Source: Euryarchaeota archaeon RBG_13_57_23
GTDB lineage: Archaea; Thermoplasmatota; Thermoplasmata; UBA10834
Direction: 5' to 3'
Assembly (NCBI GenBank): GCA_001800675.1
Contig: MGVW01000035.1
Coordinates: 108,749 to 172,748, forward strand
DNA: 64,000 bases
Numbering within the stretch: the stretch's first letter is position 1; each line of letters opens with the position of its first letter. Below are positions 43,524 to 51,963 of this stretch, one piece after another. The translations under genes were made by a program, and so were the position numbers. Below the pieces are notes generated by a model. The model was not told the DNA's origin. It saw only the letters and a program-made list of their open reading frames with translations, and did no database searches.

Positions 43524-44174
43524 TTGATAATCGAATCCGTGTTGAAGGAAGGGAGGAAGTCGCTCGCGGAGAACGAAGTGAAGGAGTTACTCCGGGAAGC
43601 GGGCATCCCGACAACAGATTTCCAGGTCGTATCGCAGTTCGAGGAGCTCGACCTGAAGAAGCTCAAATCGCTAGTTGTGCTCAAGGTGTGCTCGCCCACC
43701 ATCTTGCATAAGACCGATGTGGGAGGGGTCGTCCTCGACGTGCCGAAGGACCAGCTGGAACAAGAGTTCAGGAAGATGAAGGACAAGTTCCCCGACGACA
43801 AGATCCTGGTCGAATCCCACCAGGACAGAAGGGTCGAGGTCATCGTCGGGTTGATCAATGATCCCACATTCGGGCTGACGATAATGTTCGGCCTTGGCGG
43901 GATATACACAGAGGTCTACAAGGACGTCACATTCAGGATCGTGCCAATCAAGAAAGAAGATGCAGAGGAGATGCTTAAGGAGATCAAAGCGGCGCCGATA
44001 TTGGAGGGGTTCAGGAGGATCAAGATAGACCGCGACGCGATCATCAACATTCTCCTGAAGGTGTCTGCTCTCGGCGAGAAGTACATGGACAGAATCGACC
44101 AGATGGACCTTAACCCGGTTTTCGTGAGGGAGAAGGGCGCCGCGGTCGTAGACGCGAAGCTGCTTTTGAGATGA
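43524..44174 (+). CDS. acdB: ADP-forming acyl-CoA synthetase, beta subunit (ATP-grasp)
   Basis: 216 residues, the ATP-grasp_5 type. The second His-containing motif ILHKTDVGGVV is present, with ESHQDRRVEVIVG, GLTIMFGLGGIYTEV and the C-terminal QMDLNPVFV metal/ADP part. TTG start after GGAGCGGAG. It works with AcdA (31976-33388) to make ATP from acyl-CoA. Location directly after korC suggests succinyl-CoA may be a substrate as well as acetyl-CoA; that is inference. Confidence 0.93.
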   Translation: MIIESVLKEGRKSLAENEVKELLREAGIPTTDFQVVSQFEELDLKKLKSLVVLKVCSPTILHKTDVGGVVLDVPKDQLEQEFRKMKDKFPDDKILVESHQDRRVEVIVGLINDPTFGLTIMFGLGGIYTEVYKDVTFRIVPIKKEDAEEMLKEIKAAPILEGFRRIKIDRDAIINILLKVSALGEKYMDRIDQMDLNPVFVREKGAAVVDAKLLLR

Positions 44175-44247
44175 GATGGCAGGGACAGAGACCGTGCGCT
44201 CGAGGTGTTGGTAACTGATCGCAAGAGGGGGTCGCAAATTCGTCGGC

Positions 44248-44814
44248 ATGAGCGCGATCGCGTCGGCCGCCTCATTGCCATTCTTCGTGCCGCTATCGGC
44301 AGCGTTCATCTGCTTGACTGTCTTTTTCGCCGCGGTTTTCAGGGACCCGCCCCGCAAGATCGGCAGCGGCATCGTCTCCCCGGCAGACGGGACGGTCAGG
44401 GAGATCGACCCTGAGAAGGGCCTCGTGTCCATCTATCTGGCTCTGAGGAACGTCCATGTGACCCGAGCGCCATTCGACGCGACCATCGTGAAGGCGGTCC
44501 GAGTCAGAGGCAAGCACAAACCAGCGTTTTCGAAGTCAACTCCATCGAATGAGCGCGTGGAGATCGACCTCCGGACGACCATCGGTGACATGTCGATTGT
44601 GCAGATGACCGGGGCGATTGCGCGCAGAATCGTGCTCTACGTCAAAGAGGGGCAGCCTCTCGCGAAAGGGGAGAAACTGAGCCTGATAAGGTTCGGGTCG
44701 AGGGTGGACCTGCGCTTGCCTCCCGAGCAAGTCCAGATACTCGTCCAGAAGGGACAGAAGCTGTACGCTGGCAAGACCTGCATCGCGGAGGTAAGAGATG
44801 GCACCTTGGACTAA
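44248..44814 (+). CDS. asd: Archaetidylserine decarboxylase (PSD-related)
   Basis: 188 residues. Removes the carboxyl group of archaetidylserine to give archaetidylethanolamine. Two N-terminal membrane helices (about 5-32) precede the core with IVSPADGTVREID. The self-cleavage motif is Phe-Gly-Ser (RFGSRVD, S151), whose Ser becomes the pyruvoyl group. The last 17 bases overlap the synthase gene, so the two consecutive steps of the pathway are coupled. Confidence 0.93.
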   Translation: MSAIASAASLPFFVPLSAAFICLTVFFAAVFRDPPRKIGSGIVSPADGTVREIDPEKGLVSIYLALRNVHVTRAPFDATIVKAVRVRGKHKPAFSKSTPSNERVEIDLRTTIGDMSIVQMTGAIARRIVLYVKEGQPLAKGEKLSLIRFGSRVDLRLPPEQVQILVQKGQKLYAGKTCIAEVRDGTLD

Positions 44815-45565
44815 GGTCTCGCCAGCGGATCTCTTCACGATCGCGAACGGGGTGCTCGGGTTCGTCGCGATAACGTACATCCTGGACAGCAAGTTCCTTG
44901 CGGCGACCGGTCTGCTTCTGCTATCGATGGTCATGGACGGGCTTGACGGATACATCGCGCGCAAATTCGGGAGCAAGCACTCTCGTGGACAGGTGTTGGA
45001 CTCGATATCCGATTCCATCTCGTTCGCCTTCGCCCCCGCCCTGCTGATCTACGCAGAGTTCCACAACCCGGACAGCTCTTTCGCGGAGAATGTGATATCG
45101 CAAATCTGCGCGATCTCGATACTCGCGACAGGGCTCTTCAGGCTTGCACGGTTCAGCGCAGGAGGGTACCAACTGTCCTACTTCGTGGGAATGCCCGCAC
45201 CCGCAGCCGCGCTGGTCATCCTGTTGCTCTGTCTGTTGTTCGGCACGCAAGACGGCGCAGAGGGTCCATCGTACTACTTCACCTTCGGGGTCGTCTCCCC
45301 ACTCGTGCTCGGCTTAGGATTCCTTGTCAGCTTTCTCATGGCCTCGGAGATAGCCTATCCCAAGCCTCATGGGAAGATGGCCCTCGCGACAGGCATCGGT
45401 CTGCTACTGGCCCTTCTGCCGTTCGTCGCTGGCCTCGCACTGCTCAGCAACCAATCCTTATATACAGCGTTCTCACGTACCGCCACGAGCATCGCGCTGG
45501 CGCTGGCTCTTGTCTACGTCTTCGGGGGACCTGTTTATGAGAAACTCAAGGGAAGCAGAAGCTGA
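44798..45565 (+). CDS. pssA: Archaetidylserine synthase (CDP-alcohol phosphatidyltransferase)
   Basis: 255-residue integral membrane enzyme, about seven helices. Joins CDP-archaeol and serine. The CDP-alcohol phosphatidyltransferase motif is complete: D47-G48, D50-G51, A54-R55, G64, D68, D72. The product feeds the decarboxylase encoded just upstream. Its 3' end overlaps mptD by 29 bases. Confidence 0.93.
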   Translation: MAPWTKVSPADLFTIANGVLGFVAITYILDSKFLAATGLLLLSMVMDGLDGYIARKFGSKHSRGQVLDSISDSISFAFAPALLIYAEFHNPDSSFAENVISQICAISILATGLFRLARFSAGGYQLSYFVGMPAPAAALVILLLCLLFGTQDGAEGPSYYFTFGVVSPLVLGLGFLVSFLMASEIAYPKPHGKMALATGIGLLLALLPFVAGLALLSNQSLYTAFSRTATSIALALALVYVFGGPVYEKLKGSRS

Positions 45566-45923
45566 TAGTCACTTCTCTTGCTCCGATTCCGAGAGGGCGT
45601 CGTTCGAGGCAGGGATCAAGCTCGGAACGATATACCACCAGTTCGTAGGTGTGCCACTAAGCGCGGAGAACGTCGAGACCCTCGAAAGAGCCATCGAGGC
45701 GGGAAGTATGGTCCAGCCATTCGTCGAGAGTGTCAAGGTCCGAATTGACAGATCGCAGCTTAAGAAGAAGCGGGGACAGTACGACTACATCTCCCTCACC
45801 GGCGACATGCTCGACGTGACGATCTCTGTGAGGTACAAGACCGCGAGAGTCAGGGCCACAATGAGGCTGGACAAGAAGATGAACTATCCGCTCATGTTCA
45901 TCGATAGGACCGAACAGGCATAG
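45537..45923 (+). CDS. mptD: Archaeal dihydroneopterin aldolase (MptD, COG2098)
   Basis: 128 residues. Cleaves 7,8-dihydroneopterin in the pterin (tetrahydromethanopterin or folate-type) pathway. Family hallmarks: ASFEAGIKLGTIYHQFVG near the N-terminus, AGSMVQPFVESVKVRID, and the end MNYPLMFIDR. ATG 45537 has a GGGGGA ribosome site about 8 bases before it. It overlaps pssA by 29 bases but has no pathway link to it. A C1 carrier would serve glyA at 58 kb. Confidence 0.9.
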   Translation: MRNSREAEADSHFSCSDSERASFEAGIKLGTIYHQFVGVPLSAENVETLERAIEAGSMVQPFVESVKVRIDRSQLKKKRGQYDYISLTGDMLDVTISVRYKTARVRATMRLDKKMNYPLMFIDRTEQA

Positions 45924-45980
45924 GAAGGATTCTTGGGGATGCTACGCTGGCCTACTGGATTTGAAGATATATGACACACA

Positions 45981-45990
45981 TTATATATTT
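45981..45990 (+). promoter_or_regulatory. TATA box of the NTPase-trm1 unit
   Basis: TTATATATTT. The expected start lies near 46008, after an in-frame TTG at 45993, so ATG 46035 is used for the NTPase. Confidence 0.55.
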
Positions 45991-46034
45991 GATTGACCAT
46001 ACAGAAATCGTTTCTTTGGGAGCCTGATCACAAT

Positions 46035-46580
46035 ATGGGGAGAGGCATAAAGGTCGGCATCACGGGCCTTCCGGGTGCTGGAAAGACGCAGGCCCTCATC
46101 AAGGTCATTGAGATGCTTGAGGAGGAGAGCCTTGTCGTCGGCGGAATGGTCACCGAGCCGATCGTCGAGAGTGGCAAGAGGGTCGGGTTCTACGTAATGG
46201 ACTGGAAGAGCAAGCGGAAGGCCATCTTCGCGCACATTGAGACCGAATCAAAGTTCTACGTCGGCAAGTATGGGGTCAACCTAGAGAGTTTGGATACGGT
46301 CGGTGTCGAGGCGCTCAACGACGCGACCAAGAACGCGGACGTCATAGTCATCGACGAGGTGGGCAAGATGGAGGTGGAGTCCGAGAAGTTCGTCAAAGCC
46401 GTCAAGGACGCCATGGAGGTCGACAAGCCCATCATACTCACGCTCCACAAGAAGTCCAGGAACCCGTTGCTCCAGGACATAAGGAGAAGGGATGATGTGA
46501 GGATCCTGGAGGTCACGCCCATCAACAGGAACCTCCTCCCGTACAAGATCATCAAACTGATGAAGGGCGAGTACGTTTGA
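46035..46580 (+). CDS. THEP1-type nucleoside-triphosphatase (COG1618)
   Basis: 181 residues. P-loop GITGLPGAGKT (8-18), Walker B VIVIDEVGKMEV (about 108-119), and the Lys/Thr-rich C-terminal motif ILTLHKKSRNPLLQDI. These P-loop proteins hydrolyse NTPs in vitro; the physiological role is uncertain. Its stop overlaps the TTG start of trm1 (TTTGA), so they are translated together, which may hint at a role in RNA metabolism. Confidence 0.88.
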   Translation: MGRGIKVGITGLPGAGKTQALIKVIEMLEEESLVVGGMVTEPIVESGKRVGFYVMDWKSKRKAIFAHIETESKFYVGKYGVNLESLDTVGVEALNDATKNADVIVIDEVGKMEVESEKFVKAVKDAMEVDKPIILTLHKKSRNPLLQDIRRRDDVRILEVTPINRNLLPYKIIKLMKGEYV

Positions 46581-47719
46581 ACTCTCCCGGGCTCGCGACG
46601 GTGAGAGAGGGTGTCACGGACCTCCTCGTCCCCGAAGGATTCTCGAGGAAGGGCCCGGGAACCAAGACCGGAGAGGTGTTCTACAACAGGCAGATGGAAT
46701 TCGGACGGGACATCTCCGTGATGTTCGGCCGGGCCACTCTGAAGGAGGGCCAGAGGATACTGGACGGGCTCGCCGCCTCTGGGGCGCGCGGCCTCAGGAT
46801 GGCGAACGAGTGCGGCGTCCGAGCGGATTTCGAGTTGAACGACAGGGATCTCAGGGCCGCGGTCCTCATGAAGCAGAACGCCGAGATGAACAGCCTCGGC
46901 CATGTGAAAATCCATTGCAGGGACCTCAGGAGCCTGCTGGCCGAGGAGCAGTTCGATTACATCGACATCGATCCTTTTGGGACGCCGGTCGACTTCATCG
47001 ATGCGGCGGTTCAGAGCTGCAAGAACAATGGCATCATCGCCATAACCGCAACCGACACCGCTCCCCTTTACGGCACCTACCCGAAGACTTGCTTCAGAAG
47101 GTACGGTTCACTCTCGAGCAGATCCCCATTCGCCCACGAGACCGGACTAAGGATACTGATCGGGTTCATCGTAAGGGAGGCAGCGAAGCACGATCGAGCG
47201 GTCGAGCCACTACTCTGCTTCCATGCAGATCACTACTTCAGGTGCCATGCGAGGATAAGGAATGGAGCGGCCAGGGCCGATGCGGCGATCAAGGGTTTGG
47301 GATACGTAGTCTATGACCGGAAGACCATGAAGAGACAGGTACTGGAGGACCTGCCCAAGAAGAACTACGCCGGCCCAATCTGGGCGCGTGCAATGTTCTC
47401 GCCAGAGATTGTGAAGAAGATGAAAGCGACGGGCGACTTGGGCACTTCCCCGAGATGTGCCAAGATGCTGGAAGCCTGGTCGGAAGAGATGGCGATGGGG
47501 CCAGGGTATTACGTGATGGACGACCTCGCACGCAAGACGAAGCTCGCGCCGCCCAAGCTCCAGGAATTCGTGGGTTTCCTGCGCGAGAGTGGGGCGCAGG
47601 CGTCGAGGACCCATTTCGATCCCAAGGGCATCAAGACAGACCTCGGCGCATCCGAGCTGCTGAAGCTCTACAAGAAACATTCGAAACGGACCTCCAGCAG
47701 GCGCAAATCGAATGTTTAA
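46577..47719 (+). CDS. trm1: tRNA (guanine26-N2)-dimethyltransferase Trm1
   Basis: 380 residues. Methylates G26 of tRNAs with two SAM-derived methyls. EGVTDLLVPEGF at the N-terminus, RDISVMFGRA, the SAM loop LDGLAASGARGLRMANE, the catalytic DIDPFGTPVDF and ITATDTAPLYGTYPKTC all match. TTG start overlapping the NTPase stop. The stop codon lies inside the TATA box of purA. Confidence 0.95.
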   Translation: MNSPGLATVREGVTDLLVPEGFSRKGPGTKTGEVFYNRQMEFGRDISVMFGRATLKEGQRILDGLAASGARGLRMANECGVRADFELNDRDLRAAVLMKQNAEMNSLGHVKIHCRDLRSLLAEEQFDYIDIDPFGTPVDFIDAAVQSCKNNGIIAITATDTAPLYGTYPKTCFRRYGSLSSRSPFAHETGLRILIGFIVREAAKHDRAVEPLLCFHADHYFRCHARIRNGAARADAAIKGLGYVVYDRKTMKRQVLEDLPKKNYAGPIWARAMFSPEIVKKMKATGDLGTSPRCAKMLEAWSEEMAMGPGYYVMDDLARKTKLAPPKLQEFVGFLRESGAQASRTHFDPKGIKTDLGASELLKLYKKHSKRTSSRRKSNV

Positions 47720-47723
47720 ATAC
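47714..47723 (+). promoter_or_regulatory. TATA box of purA, inside the end of trm1
   Basis: GTTTAAATAC, including the TAA stop of trm1. It is 33 bases before the purA ATG, giving a near-leaderless mRNA. Confidence 0.55.
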
Positions 47724-47751
47724 GAGACCCAGGCATGCGCGTACTGAGACG

Positions 47752-49059
47752 ATGCCGTCGCTTGTGATAATCGGCTCTCAGTGGGGGGACGAAGGGAAAG
47801 GCAAGATCGTGGACTACCTCGCCAACGAAGCTCACGTCGTCGTGCGCTTCCAGGGAGGGAACAACGCTGGTCACAGCGTCAAGATAGGCGAGGAACTCTT
47901 TGCGCTCCACCACGTTCCCTCGGGGATCCTGAGGCCTGGCAAGCTCGCGGTCATCGGCAATGGGGTCGTCATAGACCCAAATGTGCTCATAGGTGAGCTG
48001 GACAGTCTCACGTCTAGGGGGATCAAGGTCTCGAACCTCCGGATCAGCGACCGCGCTCACGTGATAATGCCATATCATCGCATGCTCGACGGTGCAGAGG
48101 AGAAGATGAAGAAGGGTGCCAAGGTCGGGACGACTGGGCGAGGTATCGGTCCCTGCTATTCCGACAAGGTATCGCGGCTCGGAGTGCGGATGGGCGATCT
48201 ATTAGACCCGCAGCTGCTCGCCGAGAAGCTCGACTTCCTCGTCCCGCTGAAGCAGAGGGTCTTTGACGCATACGGAGACCCGAACAAACTGGATCTCGAG
48301 GCGATCAAGACGGAGTATGCAGCCTACGGCATCAGGCTGAAAGCGTATGTCACGGACACAGGCGCCATCGTGGAGACCGCGCTTCACAAGAAAAAGAGAG
48401 TGCTCTTCGAAGGTGCCCAAGGCACGATTCTGGATATCGACCATGGCACCTATCCTTTCGTCACATCGTCGACGACGGTCGCGGGGAATGCGGCCTCAGG
48501 CTCCGGCATTTCGCCCCTTATGCTCGACGATGTCTACGGCGTGGTCAAGGCCTATACGACCAGAGTAGGCGAAGGGCCGTTCCCGACGGAGCTGCATGAT
48601 TCAATGGGAAGCAAGATCGCCCAGAAAGGCGGGGAGTTCGGAACGACCACGGGCAGGGCCAGGCGCTGCGGTTGGTTGGACCTCGTGGTCACCAAATATG
48701 CCAATTCGCTCTCAGGGTTCACCGGGATAGCGATGACCAAGATAGACGTCCTCTCAGGGTTCGACGAGCTGAAGGTGTGCACGCACTACATGCTCGACGG
48801 GAAGAAAGTGACAAGGATCCCGGCAGACCTCAGACAGCTGGCGAGATGCGAGCCCAAGTATCAGACACTGCGCGGATGGGAGGACATCGATGAAAAGGAG
48901 ATGACCAAGATCCTCAAGAAGGGCTACTCCGAGCTGCCTCGGAACATGAAGAGGTATGTGCAATTCGTCGAGAAACAGATCGGAGTGCGCGTGGTGCTCC
49001 TCGGGCTCGGACGACGCAGGAACGAGATCCTAGACCTGAGAAAGGGGAAATGGAAGTAG
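47752..49059 (+). CDS. purA: Adenylosuccinate synthetase
   Basis: First committed step from IMP to AMP (GTP plus aspartate). 435 residues. GTP loop GSQWGDEGKGKIVDYLA with catalytic Asp13-type residue, NNAGHSV, TTGRGIGPCYSDK, FEGAQGTILDIDHGTYPFVT and TKIDVLSGFDEL. ATG 47752 is fixed by the TATA spacing; the longer open frame into trm1 is a shadow. Length is normal for the family. Confidence 0.96.
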   Translation: MPSLVIIGSQWGDEGKGKIVDYLANEAHVVVRFQGGNNAGHSVKIGEELFALHHVPSGILRPGKLAVIGNGVVIDPNVLIGELDSLTSRGIKVSNLRISDRAHVIMPYHRMLDGAEEKMKKGAKVGTTGRGIGPCYSDKVSRLGVRMGDLLDPQLLAEKLDFLVPLKQRVFDAYGDPNKLDLEAIKTEYAAYGIRLKAYVTDTGAIVETALHKKKRVLFEGAQGTILDIDHGTYPFVTSSTTVAGNAASGSGISPLMLDDVYGVVKAYTTRVGEGPFPTELHDSMGSKIAQKGGEFGTTTGRARRCGWLDLVVTKYANSLSGFTGIAMTKIDVLSGFDELKVCTHYMLDGKKVTRIPADLRQLARCEPKYQTLRGWEDIDEKEMTKILKKGYSELPRNMKRYVQFVEKQIGVRVVLLGLGRRRNEILDLRKGKWK

Positions 49060-49080
49060 GAACGCACTGGTTTTTCAGCT

Positions 49081-49099
49081 GCCAGATCACTGATCTGGC
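49081..49099. repeat. Perfect inverted repeat between purA and topA
   Basis: GCCAGATC-ACT-GATCTGGC, 8-base arms. It is 21 bases after the purA stop and 25 bases before the topA TATA box. It could be the purA terminator hairpin (no T-run follows) or a site for a regulator of topA. Confidence 0.5.
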
Positions 49100-49123
49100 A
49101 TGCCAGTTTGCGCCCACCCATCA

Positions 49124-49133
49124 ACATTAAATA
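49124..49133 (+). promoter_or_regulatory. TATA box of topA
   Basis: ACATTAAATA, about 28 bases before ATG 49157. Confidence 0.55.
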
Positions 49134-49156
49134 AGCCTCCAATCATCCTTGCACAG

Positions 49157-51484
49157 ATGCGCCGGCTAATCGTCACAGAGAAAAATCACGCCGCGCGGAG
49201 AATTGCCCTGATACTCTCCGACAACACTCACAAAACGCAGACGAACGGCGGCGTTCAAGTCCTTTCCTTCTCTCGTGGCAAGGACCAGTACTTCGTCATC
49301 GGCCTACGAGGGCACATCATTCTGCTTGATTATCCGGAGAGGTACAACAATTGGGACTCGGTCCCCCCGAAGGAGCTGGTCTATGCGAAACCGGAGAAGA
49401 CTGTCGACCCTTCGGCCAAGAAGATAATGAACGCGCTGAAGGACCTCGCATCCGGCGCCGACGAGATAATCGTCGCGACGGACTACGACCGCGAAGGGGA
49501 GCTCATCGGCGCGGAGGCACTCGATCAAGCCGAGGCCAAGGGAACCATACGGAGGGCCAGATTCAGCGCTTTGACGAAGGGGGAGATCGAAAAGGCGTTC
49601 TCAGAGCTCACGGATCTCGACCGCAAGCTCGCCTCAGCCGCAGAGACCAGGCAGCTCATCGACCTCGCATGGGGGGCCTCCCTCACGAGGTTCATTTCGC
49701 TCGCGTCGGGACAGCTGGGCAAGGACTTCCTCTCTGTCGGAAGGGTCCAGAGCCCGACTCTCGCGCTCATCGTGGACAGAGAACGGGAGATCTCCGCCTT
49801 CAACCCTACACCCTACTGGCTGGTCAACGCGGACCTCCGGAAGGAGATGCAGTTCAAGGCGTCACACAAGAACGGCAAGTTCACCGACAAGAACCAAGCC
49901 CATGCCGCAGTCACGAAGGCGAAGACCGCGAAGACGGGCACAGTGAAGGAGTTCCAGGAATCCGAGAACGAAGAGTGGCCTCCGATACCGTTCAGCACAA
50001 CCGCCTTCCTGATGGAAGCGAACAAGATCGGCCTCACTCCCGCTCAGGCGATGAAGATCGCCGAGGACCTTTACACCGATGGATACATCTCATACCCCAG
50101 GACGGACAACACGGTCTATCCTCCGTCTCTGAGCCTCCGGAACATACTGGAGAAGCTGAAGAAGTCAGAGTTCTCGAAAGAGGCGGAGGAGCTGCTTGAA
50201 CAGGAGACCTTGCGGCCGTCCAGGGGAAAGAAGAGCACGACCGACCATCCGCCGATTTATCCAGTGGAAGCGGCGAAGAAGGGAGAACTGAAAGGACACT
50301 ACTGGGACGTCTACGAGCTGGTCACTAGGCGGTTTCTCGCATCTGTCGCGCCATTGTGCAGGACGCTGATCACCAAGGTCGATGTGGACATCGGGGGAGA
50401 GCCGTTCATGAGCGAGGGCTACATCGTAACCTTCCCCGGGTGGCGCAAGTACTATCCATACTATAGATACACAGAGGTCAAGCTCCCGAAACTCGCCGCG
50501 GGCGATTCGGTCGAGGTCCTACGGGTCCATTCGACTGAGAAGAAGACGACGCCACCTGAGAGATACTCCCAGGGCTCGCTCGTGAAGAAGATGGAGGATG
50601 TGGGCCTGGGTACGAAGAGCACCCGACACGAGACGATCCAGAAGCTGTACGACCGCGGGTTCGTGAAAGGTGCCAGGATCCTGGAGCCGACCGAGAGCGG
50701 CGTCGCAGTCATCGGAGCCCTTGAGAGGCACGCAAACGACATCACGAGCGTCAAGATGACTTCCCACCTCGAGACCGACATGGACATGATTGCAGGCGGA
50801 GAGCTGGAGCAGGCCGAGGTCGTCGAGGAGAGCCAGGCGATGCTGGAAGACATCATGACGGTTCTGGAGAAGAACAAGAGACAGATCGGGGACGACATAA
50901 AGAGGGCCCTGAGAGAACAGCACACGCTCGGGCATTGCTCCAAGTGCGAGACCGGCCACCTCATACAGATCAGGATGAAGAATGGGAGCAGCTTCGCCGG
51001 ATGCACGAACTACCCCGAATGCAGGAACACTTACCCGTTGCCCCATGGCATGCTCATCCTCGCCACCGACGACAAGTGCGAAGTCTGCGGGGGACCCAAG
51101 GTGAAGACGATCGCGAAGGGACAGGCACCGATCGTGGTCTGCATCGACCCTGCATGCGCGGGAGCCAAGAAGGAGAGGTACATTGGGAAGTGCCCGCAGT
51201 GCGGCGGAGACATAAAGAGCATCCAGTCGAAGAGAGGCAAGAGGTTCGCGGGATGCTCGAACTATCCGAAGTGCAAGGCGATATATCCGCTCCCGCAACA
51301 GGGGAAGATCATCGCGACTGGCCAGTCCTGCGACGCGTGCAATTCGCCAATTGTTCAGGTAATGATGTCGAACAAGGGCAGGTGGTCGCTCTGCCTGAAC
51401 ATGAATTGCCCAAAGAAGTCGCAGAAGCAGGGCGCCAGAGAAGACACCGTTGTTGAGAAAGGAGAGAAGCCTCAGAAGGAATGA
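49157..51484 (+). CDS. topA: DNA topoisomerase I (type IA)
   Basis: 775 residues. Toprim domain at the start (RRLIVTEKNHAARRIA; ATDYDREGELIGAEAL metal site), then the type IA core with SVGRVQSPTLALIVDRE and the active-site Tyr in GYISYPRTDN (near 310). Three C-terminal zinc fingers follow: CSKCETGHL..CTNYPEC, CEVCGG..CIDPAC and CPQCGGD..CSNYPKC, plus a weaker CDACNS pair. It relaxes negative supercoils. It uses ATG 49157; an upstream in-frame ATG precedes the TATA box. Confidence 0.95.
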   Translation: MRRLIVTEKNHAARRIALILSDNTHKTQTNGGVQVLSFSRGKDQYFVIGLRGHIILLDYPERYNNWDSVPPKELVYAKPEKTVDPSAKKIMNALKDLASGADEIIVATDYDREGELIGAEALDQAEAKGTIRRARFSALTKGEIEKAFSELTDLDRKLASAAETRQLIDLAWGASLTRFISLASGQLGKDFLSVGRVQSPTLALIVDREREISAFNPTPYWLVNADLRKEMQFKASHKNGKFTDKNQAHAAVTKAKTAKTGTVKEFQESENEEWPPIPFSTTAFLMEANKIGLTPAQAMKIAEDLYTDGYISYPRTDNTVYPPSLSLRNILEKLKKSEFSKEAEELLEQETLRPSRGKKSTTDHPPIYPVEAAKKGELKGHYWDVYELVTRRFLASVAPLCRTLITKVDVDIGGEPFMSEGYIVTFPGWRKYYPYYRYTEVKLPKLAAGDSVEVLRVHSTEKKTTPPERYSQGSLVKKMEDVGLGTKSTRHETIQKLYDRGFVKGARILEPTESGVAVIGALERHANDITSVKMTSHLETDMDMIAGGELEQAEVVEESQAMLEDIMTVLEKNKRQIGDDIKRALREQHTLGHCSKCETGHLIQIRMKNGSSFAGCTNYPECRNTYPLPHGMLILATDDKCEVCGGPKVKTIAKGQAPIVVCIDPACAGAKKERYIGKCPQCGGDIKSIQSKRGKRFAGCSNYPKCKAIYPLPQQGKIIATGQSCDACNSPIVQVMMSNKGRWSLCLNMNCPKKSQKQGAREDTVVEKGEKPQKE

Positions 51485-51503
51485 ACCGGCCGGCCCAAGT
51501 CGG

Positions 51504-51902
51504 CTATGGTGGAGGCGGTTCTTCCTCTGCAGGCGGCTCGGGAGTGACCGGCTCCTCGACTGGTTCCTCCTCGGACTTGCGGACTTCCTTGACCGGGGGG
51601 ATGCCCAGTTTCTTCTCGATTGCCCCGAGCCGCTTCATGACGTCCAAGAGGCTGTACCTGTGTTCGGAGAAACTCAGTGCGATCGTGAGCACCGCGTCTA
51701 CGAACAGCCACGCGACCAGTATCCACAGGAGTATCGTGAGCAACGTCCACGTCCCCTCAAAGACGACTTCGAGACTGGACTCTATCGCGGTCTTGAGGTC
51801 GTCGACGAGCCGGTCCGCGTAGATCAGGATCACGATACCGATGATAATCAGGAAGACTGCCTTGACCCACCGAGCTGCCATCTGAGGAGTTACTTTCAGC
51901 AT
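51504..51902 (-). CDS. Two-helix membrane protein with acidic Pro-Glu tail
   Basis: About 132 residues from ATG 51902. Two hydrophobic spans (VKAVFLIIIGIVILIYA and LLTILLWILVAWLFVDAVLTI), a helical stretch (SLLDVMKRLGAIEKKLGI), then a disordered acidic tail of Glu and Pro ending in four prolines. A TATA box (TAAATAT, minus strand, 51931-51937) is 32 bases upstream, which favours the ATG over an earlier TTG. No family recognised. Confidence 0.65.
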   Translation of the reverse strand: MLKVTPQMAARWVKAVFLIIIGIVILIYADRLVDDLKTAIESSLEVVFEGTWTLLTILLWILVAWLFVDAVLTIALSFSEHRYSLLDVMKRLGAIEKKLGIPPVKEVRKSEEEPVEEPVTPEPPAEEEPPPP

Positions 51903-51963
51903 CCCACCTGGCTCCAATATTGTCTGGTGGATATTTACAGATTGCCGTGTCCAGGGAGTCCGG

